Shown: one piece after another, positions 1-7,112 of the stretch
Layout of the letters: each line of letters starts with the position of its first letter
Numbering within the stretch: position 1 is the first letter of the stretch
Source of the DNA: CAZIKB01 sp964539665
GTDB lineage: Bacteria > Zhuqueibacterota > Zhuqueibacteria > Oceanimicrobiales > Oceanimicrobiaceae
Direction of reading: 5' to 3'
Assembly: GCA_964539665.1 (NCBI GenBank)
Contig: CAZIKB010000092.1
Coordinates: forward strand, 1 to 26,885
Length of the DNA stretch: 26,885 nucleotides
The notes under the pieces: model-generated
Database searches by the model: none
Told to the model about the DNA's origin: nothing
The model's input: the letters and a program-made list of their open reading frames with translations, nothing else
Position numbers and translations under genes: made by a program

Positions 1-213
1 TTAATTTATCTCTTGTTACGAAAAATAGGGGTTTTCGGTCAATCACTAATTAAACGAATAGTCTATCATTTGCTGATGTCTGTATTAATCTCCTCTGCTT
101 TTCCGATAGGCCTGAAGATTAGAAACCGCCGGTTTAGAAAAGAATTTCAACCGCTAATTGATGATTTAAAAACAATCTGTGATGACTTAAAAGGATATAC
201 AAAATGCAACTAA
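1..213 (+). CDS. Partial gene, C-terminal part of a small membrane-associated protein
   Basis: The reading frame is open from the first base of the window, so the gene probably begins upstream; a TTG at 13 is the first internal candidate start. About 70 codons are visible. A hydrophobic stretch in the middle (around YHLLMSVLISSAF) suggests one membrane helix. The tail is acidic and helical (PLIDDLKTICDDLKG). The stop overlaps the ATG of the next gene (ATG at 204 inside the last codons), which implies translational coupling and that both ORFs are genuine. I do not recognise the family. Such pairs often accompany small regulator/membrane-protein operons, but nothing here proves that. Confidence 0.5.
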   Translation, partial: LIYLLLRKIGVFGQSLIKRIVYHLLMSVLISSAFPIGLKIRNRRFRKEFQPLIDDLKTICDDLKGYTKCN

Positions 214-608
214 AAACAAGACTTAAACTATTAGCCATCGTTGGATTTGGCGCCATTACCATTTCTTTAATTACCATTAACCGTAAATATGGAGTTGAAC
301 TTTTTTCTTCTAAGAATTTTTATCAGGGACTTGTTATGGGAATTGTATTAACTGCGCTTATAATCTGGATGATCGCATTGATTGTTGAGATTGTTAAGCA
401 TCATAGAATTAAAGACAAAGAGACAAAGTTATTTTCTAATAAACAATTCTTACTAAGTATTGGTATGTTCAGTCTTGTTGCTGGAATATTTTTGAGCCGT
501 TATGGCGGTGATAGTATATATATTGATTTTGTGGCCAGCATTTTGATTGGAATATCCATCGTCTTCAATCTTTCATATCTTCACAAATACAAAAGGTCGT
601 CCACATGA
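204..608 (+). CDS. Hypothetical four-helix inner-membrane protein, 134 aa
   Basis: Four hydrophobic segments are visible at roughly residues 8-25, 42-65, 79-97 and 104-124, separated by short charged loops (KHHRIKDKETK between helices 2 and 3). The C-terminus is basic (YLHKYKRSST). An AAGGAT element lies about 8 nt before the ATG. The ATG lies within the end of the upstream ORF, so the two are probably co-translated. No catalytic motif is present. The topology resembles DUF-type small membrane proteins paired with regulators, but I cannot name the family. Confidence 0.6.
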   Translation: MQLKTRLKLLAIVGFGAITISLITINRKYGVELFSSKNFYQGLVMGIVLTALIIWMIALIVEIVKHHRIKDKETKLFSNKQFLLSIGMFSLVAGIFLSRYGGDSIYIDFVASILIGISIVFNLSYLHKYKRSST

Positions 609-853
609 CCGAGACAATCGAATAGACCTCTTTTTAATAGGTCACTTTCATAGTCTAATAAATGGTTGTGCCCAATTATCTTTCGCATTGAGAATTTTTA
701 ATTTAACGACAGCCTCTTCCGGCATAAAATCGATCTGTGGAATTTATTGTCACCTGCCTAATAAATTTTGTTGACTAAGACTAAAAATATTATAAATTAC
801 AAATTGAATTTTTCATGAATTGTAATTATATGTACAGGATAAGTATTAAATTA

Positions 854-876
854 AACAGCTTAACCGCGAAGCTGTT
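854..876. promoter_or_regulatory. Perfect 8-bp inverted repeat upstream of bfr
   Basis: AACAGCTT (854-861) and AAGCTGTT (869-876) are perfect inverted arms around a 7-nt spacer. The site lies about 60 nt before the bacterioferritin start. There is no T-tract, so it is more likely a dyad operator than a terminator. The regulator is unknown. Confidence 0.35.
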
Positions 877-892
877 ATTGTTCATAAAAATT

Positions 893-908
893 ATATGACC
901 GGTCATAT
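893..908. promoter_or_regulatory. Perfect 16-bp palindrome ATATGACCGGTCATAT upstream of bfr
   Basis: All 16 bases are self-complementary around the centre at 900/901. It lies 27 nt upstream of the bfr ATG, where the promoter or transcription start would be expected. It sits about 35 bp centre-to-centre from the dyad at 854-876. A repressor or iron/redox-responsive operator is the natural inference. It does not match a Fur box that I can recognise. Confidence 0.4.
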
Positions 909-935
909 TACTAATGTAGAATGTTGGAGGATATC

Positions 936-1403
936 ATGAAAGGAAATGAAAAAATCATTCAAAGATTGAACGCTTTACTTGCTGATGAACTGACTGCTAT
1001 TAACCAGTATATTGTGCATTCGGAGATGTGTGCGGATTGGGGTTACGAACGACTCCACGATTCGATTGAGAAGCGGGCTATCGAGGAAATGAAGCATGCG
1101 GAAAAGTTGATCGGGCGAATCCTGTTCTTAGAGGGAAGTCCGATAGTAAGCGAGCTGAACAAGATCACCATTGGCCCAGATGTCGAATCTCAGCACAAAA
1201 ATGACTGTAATGCCGAGGCAGGCGCAATTGAGGCGTATAATGATGGCATCAGACTGGCTGTTGAAGTCGGTGACAACGGTACACGTGAGCTTCTTGAATC
1301 AATACTAACTGACGAAGAGGAGCACATAGACTGGCTGGAGGCACAGCTCGATCAAATTCAGCAGATGGGGATCCAAAATTACCTGGTAGAGCAGTTAGGA
1401 TAA
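936..1403 (+). CDS. bfr: Bacterioferritin (haem-type ferritin)
   Basis: This is an iron-storage protein that oxidises Fe(II) and stores ferric mineral inside a 24-mer shell in the cytoplasm. It is 155 aa, close to the usual ~158. The complete di-iron ferroxidase set is at the canonical positions: E18, E51, H54, E94, E127 and H130. Met52, the haem ligand shared between two subunits, is present (E-M-K-H), so this is a true haem bacterioferritin rather than plain ferritin. The C-terminal stretch WLEAQLDQIQQMGIQNYL is also typical. The start is set at the ATG at 936, because GGAGG at 926-930 lies 5 nt upstream; the ATG at 921 would place the ribosome site inside the gene. The gene is monocistronic, with operator-like dyads upstream and a strong hairpin downstream. 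Confidence 0.95.
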   Translation: MKGNEKIIQRLNALLADELTAINQYIVHSEMCADWGYERLHDSIEKRAIEEMKHAEKLIGRILFLEGSPIVSELNKITIGPDVESQHKNDCNAEAGAIEAYNDGIRLAVEVGDNGTRELLESILTDEEEHIDWLEAQLDQIQQMGIQNYLVEQLG

Positions 1404-1422
1404 CTTCTTTACCCGAATAATA

Positions 1423-1467
1423 TTACTAATTCACACCTCATTTACAGAATGGGGTGTGAATTAGTAA
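1423..1467. terminator. Long hairpin between convergent bfr and P5C dehydrogenase
   Basis: Arms 1423-1437 and 1453-1467 pair perfectly over 15 bp. A G-T wobble and four more pairs (CATT/AATG) extend the stem to about 20 bp with a 5-nt loop. It lies between the stop of bfr (1403) and the stop of the convergent dehydrogenase (1478). The downstream plus-strand sequence is pyrimidine-rich (ctttctc) rather than a clean T-run. A shared bidirectional terminator or RNA-stabilising end is the best reading. Confidence 0.6.
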
Positions 1468-1477
1468 CTTTCTCACG

Positions 1478-3025
1478 TTATACTTTCTCCGAAACTGTCT
1501 TGGCCTGTTGAAACAACAGCAGGTAATCGCGGCCGCCGGCTTTGGAATCCGTGCCAGACATATTGAATCCGCCAAACGGTTGCCCGCCAACCAAAGCGCC
1601 GGTGCATTTACGATTGATGTAAAGATTCCCAGCATGAAAGATTTTTTTCGCTTTTACAATTTTATCACGATTTTGTGTGTAAACAGCCCCGGTAAGCCCA
1701 AATTCGCTGTCGTTGGCAATTTCTAAAGCGTGGTCGAAATCGCGGGCTTTTATCACAGCGAGTACAGGTGCAAAAACTTCTTCCTGCGCGAGTCTGGCTT
1801 GTGGATCCACATCAGCGATAATGGTAGGTTGGATGTAGTAACCTTCATCTGCCCCTTTTTCTCCACCGAGCAACAGTCTCCCCTCTTTTTTGCCAATATC
1901 GATATATTGCAAGGTCTTGTCCCGTGCGGCTTTATTTATCACGGCACCCATGTAATTATTTTGATCTTGAACTGGTCCCATAGTAATTTTCCTGGTTCTT
2001 TCCACCAATTTCTCAAGAAATTCATCGTAAATCGATTCGTCAATAATTGCCCGAGAACAGGCCGAACATTTTTGCCCCTGATAGCCAAAGGCTGATAAAG
2101 CTACCCCTTCTGCTGCATCATCCAAATTTGTTTCTTTATCTACAATGATGGCGTCCTTTCCACCCATTTCCACAACAACACGTTTTATCCAGATTTGTCC
2201 TGGTTGAGGTTTTGCAGCCAATTCATTTATTCTCAGGCCAACTTCTTTGGAGCCGGTAAATGCGATAAAGCGGATTTTTGGGTGAGTAACAATGGTGTCT
2301 CCAATTACGCCGCCGCTGCCAGGTATATAATTTAATACGCCGGCTGGAAGATTCACTTCCTGCATAATTTCAACAAATTTATGACCAATTGTAGGGGAAT
2401 CGCTGGCGGGTTTAAGCAAAACACAATTACCAGCCACGATTGCCGCGGTCGTCATGCCAGCTAAAATTGCGAGTGGGAAATTCCAGGGTGGAATTACTGC
2501 ACCCACACCTAAAGGAATATAAAACAATTCATTGTCTTCTCCTGGTATAGGAGTCACTGGTTGCTTTTTAGCGTAACGCAGCATTTCCCAGGCGTAGAAG
2601 TCTAAGAAGTCAATGGCCTCAGCCGTATCCGCATCTGCTTCAACCCAATTTTTCCCGGTTTCGTAGACCATCCAGGCGTTGAGTTCCATTTGTCGGCGGC
2701 GCATGACTTCGGCAGCTTTAAACAGGTAATCTGCCCGTTCCGTAGGTTCTACGAAACGCCATGATTCAAAAGCTTTTAAACCGGATGTAATAGCAAGCTC
2801 AACTTCACTGGCACCGGCTTTATGAGTAGTACCAATTACCTGATCTTTATTGCATGGATTATACGACTTCAACAAATCGCCGGTCTCCACTTCTTGCCCG
2901 TTAATGCAGAACGGGTAAACTCTATCAAATTCACCTTCAACGCTCTGAAGAGCTGCTTGCATTTTTTTTCGATTTTCTTTTTGTGAAAAATCCGTGAGCG
3001 GATGATTTCTAAATTCCGAAATCAT
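1478..3025 (-). CDS. rocA/pruA: L-glutamate gamma-semialdehyde (1-pyrroline-5-carboxylate) dehydrogenase
   Basis: An NAD-dependent aldehyde dehydrogenase that oxidises glutamate semialdehyde, the open form of P5C, to glutamate in proline and arginine catabolism. The 515-aa length and the N-terminal extension FRNHPLTDFS fit the stand-alone RocA/PruA-type family (also found as a domain of PutA). Visible motifs are the oxyanion Asn in PPWNFP (N182), the general base E286 in VVVEMGGKDA, the catalytic C320 in GQKCSACSR, and the family C-terminus GGFNMSGTDSKAGG. The ATG at 3025 is preferred: AGGAGG (3032-3037) lies 6 nt upstream, while the in-frame TTG at 3031 would overlap it. No proline dehydrogenase gene is adjacent, so the first catabolic step is encoded elsewhere. 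Confidence 0.93.
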   Translation of the reverse strand: MISEFRNHPLTDFSQKENRKKMQAALQSVEGEFDRVYPFCINGQEVETGDLLKSYNPCNKDQVIGTTHKAGASEVELAITSGLKAFESWRFVEPTERADYLFKAAEVMRRRQMELNAWMVYETGKNWVEADADTAEAIDFLDFYAWEMLRYAKKQPVTPIPGEDNELFYIPLGVGAVIPPWNFPLAILAGMTTAAIVAGNCVLLKPASDSPTIGHKFVEIMQEVNLPAGVLNYIPGSGGVIGDTIVTHPKIRFIAFTGSKEVGLRINELAAKPQPGQIWIKRVVVEMGGKDAIIVDKETNLDDAAEGVALSAFGYQGQKCSACSRAIIDESIYDEFLEKLVERTRKITMGPVQDQNNYMGAVINKAARDKTLQYIDIGKKEGRLLLGGEKGADEGYYIQPTIIADVDPQARLAQEEVFAPVLAVIKARDFDHALEIANDSEFGLTGAVYTQNRDKIVKAKKIFHAGNLYINRKCTGALVGGQPFGGFNMSGTDSKAGGRDYLLLFQQAKTVSEKV

Positions 3026-3261
3026 TTTCAACCTCCTGTTTAAAGTTATGAATAATTGTTTAATAATTTTCGGTAAGGTATATAATTATAAACATATTTT
3101 CAATCATTATTCTTTTAATATTTCCAATTTTTATATTTTTTCTTGCTTCTCTCTGAAAAAATATTAGTTTAAAACACACTCACATAATGTACTAAAACAT
3201 TTCTAAATTGATTTTGCTTGGGCTCAGCAACTTTTATTCATTCAAAACTTTTGGAGGGCAA
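3026..3261. other. Divergent AT-rich intergenic region (P5C dehydrogenase / spmA)
   Basis: About 235 bp of very AT-rich sequence separates the divergent starts and must contain promoters for both directions. I could not pick out a convincing -35/-10 pair or operator. The in-frame stretch 3208-3261 upstream of spmA is discounted because the strong ribosome site lies at 3253-3257. Confidence 0.35.
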
Positions 3262-3894
3262 ATGCTAAATTATATTTGGATGGGATTAATGTTAATAGCT
3301 ATCATTGTAGGCGCTGTTAATGGAAAACTATCTGAGGTTACTAAAGCGGCTTTTGATATGGCGGAAACCTCTGTCAGTATTGCTATCGGTTTAATTGGTA
3401 TCATGGCGCTTTGGCTGGGGATCATGAAAATTGCAGAAGAGAGCGGTTTAGTAAAAATACTTGCTAAAATTATAAAACCTATAAGTAAGCGACTTTTTCC
3501 AGACGTCCCATCGGATCATCCAGCTATTGCGTCTATTTTGCTTAATCTCAGCGCGAATTGGATGGGTCTTTCAAATGCCGCGACTCCGCTTGGACTGAAA
3601 GCAATGGAGGAACTGCAAAAATTAAACGAAAAAAAAGACACCGCTTCAAATGCAATGGTTACTTTTTTAGCGCTGAATACCGCTGCTATCACACTTATTC
3701 CGGCGACTATGATCGGTGTCCGCATTTCATTGAATTCACAGAGTCCTCAGGAGATTATTGGGACAACCATTTTTGCCGGCATTTGTGCGACAACCATTGC
3801 GGTGATTACAGCAAAAATCTTAGAAAAGCTGCCAATCTTTAACAAAGAACTCAGAGATAATAACAAGTCATCTGCGGATGCAACACAAAAATAG
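3262..3894 (+). CDS. spmA: SpmA-like nucleoside-recognition (gate) domain membrane protein
   Basis: A 210-aa polytopic inner-membrane protein of the nucleoside-recognition/gate family, named after Bacillus spore maturation protein A. Diagnostic stretches are the N-terminal WMGLMLIAIIVGAVNGK and the re-entrant-like NWMGLSNAATPLGLKAMEEL, followed by NTAAITLIPAT. Hydrophobic helices cover most of the protein, and the tail is charged (NKELRDNNKSS). GGAGG at 3253-3257 selects the ATG at 3262. spmB follows with its ribosome site overlapping this stop, so the two form an operon. In Bacillus SpmA and SpmB act in spore core dehydration. Outside endospore formers the substrate is unknown; small-molecule gating is only an inference. 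Confidence 0.88.
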   Translation: MLNYIWMGLMLIAIIVGAVNGKLSEVTKAAFDMAETSVSIAIGLIGIMALWLGIMKIAEESGLVKILAKIIKPISKRLFPDVPSDHPAIASILLNLSANWMGLSNAATPLGLKAMEELQKLNEKKDTASNAMVTFLALNTAAITLIPATMIGVRISLNSQSPQEIIGTTIFAGICATTIAVITAKILEKLPIFNKELRDNNKSSADATQK

Positions 3895-3902
3895 GAGGTG
3901 AC

Positions 3903-4445
3903 ATGAGTGAGATTTTTAGTCAGTTCATCACAAAAGTATCTGATTTTGCGATTCCTGTAGTATTATTTCTGATACTTGGCTATGGTGTTTTCAAGAAAGT
4001 TAAAATCTATGAATCGTTTGTAGAAGGGGCTAAGGGCGGCTTTGAAGTAGCAGTAAAAATAATTCCGTTTTTAGTAGCTATTTTGGTAGCTATCGGGATG
4101 TTTCGCGCTTCAGGTGCAATGGATTTCTTCATCAAAATTATTTCGCCTTTGACGAACCTGATTGATATGCCGGCCGAAGCGCTTCCGGTAGCCATCATGC
4201 GTCCGCTTTCAGGAAGCGGAAGTCTTGGCCTGGTAACGGAAATAATGAAAACCCATGGACCAGACTCTTTTTTAGGTCGACTGGTTTCGACCATGTACGG
4301 CAGCACCGAAACTACGTTTTATGTACTGGCCGTTTATTTTGGTTCGGTTGGGATTAAAAAAACCAGACATGCCGTGCCTACAGGACTTCTGGCAGATGCA
4401 GCCGGTATGATAGGCGCATTATTAATATGTAAATTGATTTTTTAA
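3903..4445 (+). CDS. spmB: SpmB-like nucleoside-recognition (gate) domain membrane protein
   Basis: A 180-aa partner of SpmA. The family landmarks are PLSGSGSLGLVTEIM and STMYGSTETTFYVLAVYFG followed by GIKKTRHA, and four to five hydrophobic helices are evident. AGGAGGTGAC, starting at the upstream stop (TAG 3892-3894), leads directly into the ATG at 3903, giving tight translational coupling. The TAA shares bases 4442-4445 with the stop of the convergent histidine kinase gene. The function outside sporulation is not established. The pair is separate here rather than fused, as it is in many Bacteroidota. Confidence 0.88.
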   Translation: MSEIFSQFITKVSDFAIPVVLFLILGYGVFKKVKIYESFVEGAKGGFEVAVKIIPFLVAILVAIGMFRASGAMDFFIKIISPLTNLIDMPAEALPVAIMRPLSGSGSLGLVTEIMKTHGPDSFLGRLVSTMYGSTETTFYVLAVYFGSVGIKKTRHAVPTGLLADAAGMIGALLICKLIF

Positions 4446-5671
4446 GGCTCTTTTAAAAGACGCTTAACTTCTTTTATTAAGGTTGGTAATTCCCATGGCT
4501 TGGGTAAAAAACAGTCGGTAGAAGATTTTTTCATAATTTCACGATTTTGAAGAATTTTTGTATAACCACTGGTTAGTATAAATTTCGGTTTTGTACTGGT
4601 GTTTTTCAGCTTATTATACACTTCAGTTCCATCTATTCCTGGTAATATCAAATCCAATATTACCAATTGAATGGCCTTTGCATTTTCCTCATATATTTTA
4701 ATGGCATTGTGCCCGGAATCGGCTAATAATACTTTAAATCCTTTTTTTTCCAATATTTTTTTCGTCATTTCTCTAATATCTATTTCATCATCAACAACCA
4801 GAATGACTTCTCCTTTACCTTGCACACATTTTCTTCTTACTGGTGCTTTTTTTATAATTGCAGATACCCGCGTAGTTGGTAAATATATTTTTACTGAAGT
4901 CCCTTTTCCAGGTTCAGAAGATACTTTTAAAACTCCATGATGATCTTTTACAATTCCTTCGACAATCGTCAGGCCAAAACCATTACCTAAACTTGATTCT
5001 TTTGTACTGAAATAAGGCTTGAAAATGTGCGGAAGATGTTCTTTCTTTATTCCAGTACCATTATCCTTTATATTAATAACAATATATTCAGCTTTTCTAT
5101 CAAATTCTGGAAAGTCCTCAATTTCTTCATTAGCTGCAACATAGGTCTGGATACAGAGTTTACCGCCATCAGGCATTGCTTCTTTAGCATTCATGCAAAC
5201 ATTTATTAGTACCTGACACATTTGGGAGAAATCAGCTAATATATTATGAGTTTGGTGATTAAATTCAGAACTGATTATTACATGACGATTAAATGTACTT
5301 GATAAAATGGCTATAACTTCCTGAACTAATGTACGAAGATCAATCGGAAACTTCTGAAATGTATGTTTGCTATTTGAATATATATATAGTTGAGAAATTA
5401 ATTTTGACGCCCTTTTAGCGGCTTTTTCAATAATAAAAGCATGTCTGTATGGATCAGAGTCCTGGCTTAGCTCTTCTTTAAGCAATTGTGAATAACCTAA
5501 AATACCCCCCAGAATATTATTAAAAGCATGGGAAATGCCGCCAACTATCTTCCCGATATTAGCCAAACGATGAGTATTCAAATACTTATCCAGGTTTTCC
5601 GGATTCGTTTGTAAATCGGTTTTAATGTTTTCTATAACAGAATATATCGGATGCTTTTTCATTAGGCCCAT
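4442..5671 (-). CDS. Soluble hybrid histidine kinase with C-terminal receiver domain
   Basis: The domain order is a short N-terminal helix, a HisKA/DHp domain with the phospho-acceptor His in GISHAFNNILGG (H48 from the chosen start; the H-x-F-N-N form is typical of NtrB/PAS-type kinases), and a HATPase domain with N-box NVCMNAKEAM, G1 KDNGTGI and G2 GNGFGLTIV. A receiver domain follows, with acid pair VVDDE, phospho-acceptor D340 in LVILDLILPG, T367 and K391 (FLPKPW). There is no transmembrane or recognisable sensor domain, so it is probably cytoplasmic and takes its signal from a partner. The start is uncertain: the ATG at 5671 has a weak GAGAAG upstream, while a TTG at 5713 would add 14 residues. 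There is no response regulator beside it. The stop overlaps that of spmB. Confidence 0.88.
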   Translation of the reverse strand: MGLMKKHPIYSVIENIKTDLQTNPENLDKYLNTHRLANIGKIVGGISHAFNNILGGILGYSQLLKEELSQDSDPYRHAFIIEKAAKRASKLISQLYIYSNSKHTFQKFPIDLRTLVQEVIAILSSTFNRHVIISSEFNHQTHNILADFSQMCQVLINVCMNAKEAMPDGGKLCIQTYVAANEEIEDFPEFDRKAEYIVINIKDNGTGIKKEHLPHIFKPYFSTKESSLGNGFGLTIVEGIVKDHHGVLKVSSEPGKGTSVKIYLPTTRVSAIIKKAPVRRKCVQGKGEVILVVDDEIDIREMTKKILEKKGFKVLLADSGHNAIKIYEENAKAIQLVILDLILPGIDGTEVYNKLKNTSTKPKFILTSGYTKILQNREIMKKSSTDCFLPKPWELPTLIKEVKRLLKEP

Positions 5672-5713
5672 AGAACTATTACTTCTCTTTTCTGAAAGTG
5701 TTTTCCAGGTCAA

Positions 5714-6162
5714 TTTTGAACAATGCTAATTACCAAATTTTTCAGAGGAAATGCAAGCTTAAACTTCATTCTTACTTTAATTTAAAATTATTTAATGCAC
5801 AACATTTAGTTGGCTGAGTAATAGAAAATAAATTACATGAATAGTTAAAATTTTTATACATTAATTCACTTTTTATAACTTGCATTAAGCATCCTCAAAA
5901 AAATGAAAGTTGTATTGCAGACTATTTTTTTCGTTTTTATTTTCGCAAAATTGGTATAATAATTGAATTGTTTGTAACTGTCTACCGAAGGCACCGAAAA
6001 GCGCTTTTAGATAGTATAATTGATGAAATATTGAAAGCTGGAGTAAAGGAATACTTGAATAATGGACGTAGTTTTTTCAATCCGTTATTCCTTCATTACA
6101 TTGTATAAAAAATAAATGGGTGCTCTGGCTATGTTTGAGTAATCCTGAATTTCTGACAGGTC
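5714..6162. other. Gene-free AT-rich region with small dyads
   Basis: About 450 bp with no supported gene. It contains a perfect 12-bp palindrome AAAAGCGCTTTT (5997-6008), inside a weak 7-bp stem formed by CTGTCTA and TAGATAG. A TATAAT box (5955-5960) has no good -35. A plus-strand open stretch without an ATG (about 5967-6107, ending NPLFLHYIV) looks like a gene remnant or chance ORF. An AAGGAATA/TATTCCTT pair around 6043-6093 could form a weak stem. None of these is conclusive. Confidence 0.3.
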
Positions 6163-6759
6163 TTAAGATTTATTTTTCGAGAATTCAACCAGGCCTTGAA
6201 TAAAATGGTGAGTGATTCTTGCGGTCAAGCCCCAGACGATTACTGTTTCAGGGAAATTTTTCGGCTGATATTGGAATTTTAAGTCCAACATATCTTGTAT
6301 ATTACGAAATTTGAGATCAGGATTAAATTGTCGCATAAGTGTCTGTACTGGTATTTCGATCACTTCAGCAACTTCTCCTTCGTTAATTTTATATGCCGGA
6401 GGTTTGGGACTCCAGACGATATGAGCTGCAGCATCATACCGTGTAGTGTAAGTGTGGAAAAACCCCATTTCACCTAAAAAAGAAATCTGCTTTTCCTCAA
6501 TGCCTATTTCTTCATAAGTCTCACGAACCGCAGCAGCATAACTGGATATATCATTAGAATCAATTTTACCGCCAGGAAAGGCTATTTGACCACTGTGCAT
6601 TTTCATATCCGGAGTGCGGCGAATGTAAACCAAATTCGTTTTATTCTCTTTATTAAAAAAAAGCATTAAAACAGCAGAAGGAATATGGCCATCAATGGAT
6701 TTTAGACGTTTGGGTACAATTTTAATGATTTCTTTTATTTCGTCAGGTTTTAGTAGCAT
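6163..6759 (-). CDS. NUDIX hydrolase of the CoA pyrophosphatase type
   Basis: Predicted to cleave CoA or acyl-CoA to 3',5'-ADP and phosphopantetheine, a housekeeping or recycling role. The CoA-specific signature precedes the Nudix box: LVYIRRTPDMKMHSGQIAFP followed by GG corresponds to the family LLTxRS...GQxxFPGG pattern. The Nudix box is GKIDSND...AAVRETYEEIGI, with the metal-binding REXXEE intact. The first conserved Glu is replaced by Asp, which is common in this subfamily. The size (198 aa from the ATG at 6759; 207 from a TTG at 6786) is normal. Neither start has a clear ribosome site. It is transcribed divergently from the mod operon and not linked functionally to its neighbours. Confidence 0.88.
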   Translation of the reverse strand: MLLKPDEIKEIIKIVPKRLKSIDGHIPSAVLMLFFNKENKTNLVYIRRTPDMKMHSGQIAFPGGKIDSNDISSYAAAVRETYEEIGIEEKQISFLGEMGFFHTYTTRYDAAAHIVWSPKPPAYKINEGEVAEVIEIPVQTLMRQFNPDLKFRNIQDMLDLKFQYQPKNFPETVIVWGLTARITHHFIQGLVEFSKNKS

Positions 6760-6786
6760 CGTGAAATTTACATCCAAAATCTGCAA

Positions 6787-7112
6787 AAATCAAGAAGGTA
6801 TTTGGTAACGAAATGATATTATGATTAATTTTTTGTAATATTGATTTTACTATTGCCTTTTTACAGAAAGTAAATCCTGGCACTGCAGATTCGCTGAGAT
6901 ATCAAGTTGACGGTGAAGAAGCAATATGTTATTCTTCAAAGCTGCAGCAAATGATTTTGTTCAGGTGGAATTGAATCAAACTACTGGTGAGGCATATATA
7001 ATCGCGCCGAAATACAATTCTTACTACTAACTTGATTTTTGCAAAAGAAGTTAGTACATATAATTTAGTCGTTTAAATAAATATATCTTTTAGTATAAGT
7101 GTTTATGATCAA
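6787..7112. other. Divergent intergenic region with a gene remnant
   Basis: The plus strand between about 6866 and 7030 reads like a degraded coding sequence. One frame gives VNPGTADSLRYQVDGEEA. A second frame takes over near 6926, giving FFKAAANDFVQVELNQTT and ending YNSYY-stop at 7030. Both halves look protein-like and the frame break suggests a decayed small gene, but I do not recognise it. An inverted repeat and a TATAAT box follow, upstream of modA. Confidence 0.3.
7025..7064 (+). promoter_or_regulatory. Inverted repeat plus -10 box upstream of modA
   Basis: TACTAACTT (7025-7033) and AAGTTAGTA (7048-7056) are perfect 9-bp inverted arms with a 14-nt spacer. A consensus TATAAT follows at 7059-7064, about 50 nt before the modA start. 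No well-spaced -35 is visible. The dyad could be an operator of the molybdate operon or the hairpin end of the remnant upstream. There is no T-run, which favours the operator reading. Confidence 0.35.

Larger units (their letters stand above)
609..935 (+). other. Gene-poor intergenic region upstream of bacterioferritin
   Basis: No convincing gene is present. A plus-strand ORF at 547-774 overlaps the preceding gene out of frame and looks non-coding. On the minus strand a short open stretch around 650-745 reads like a C-terminal protein fragment (MPEEAVVKLKILNAKDNW), perhaps a gene remnant. The proximal part (854-908) holds two perfect dyads, annotated separately, which are probably the control region of the bacterioferritin gene. 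Confidence 0.4.

Noticed and set aside
547..774. 75-aa plus-strand ORF
   Set aside because: Overlaps the preceding membrane-protein gene out of frame, lacks a ribosome site, and its composition is not protein-like.
5967..6107. Plus-strand open frame ending NPLFLHYIV
   Set aside because: No ATG, no ribosome site and no recognisable similarity; recorded only as a possible remnant.
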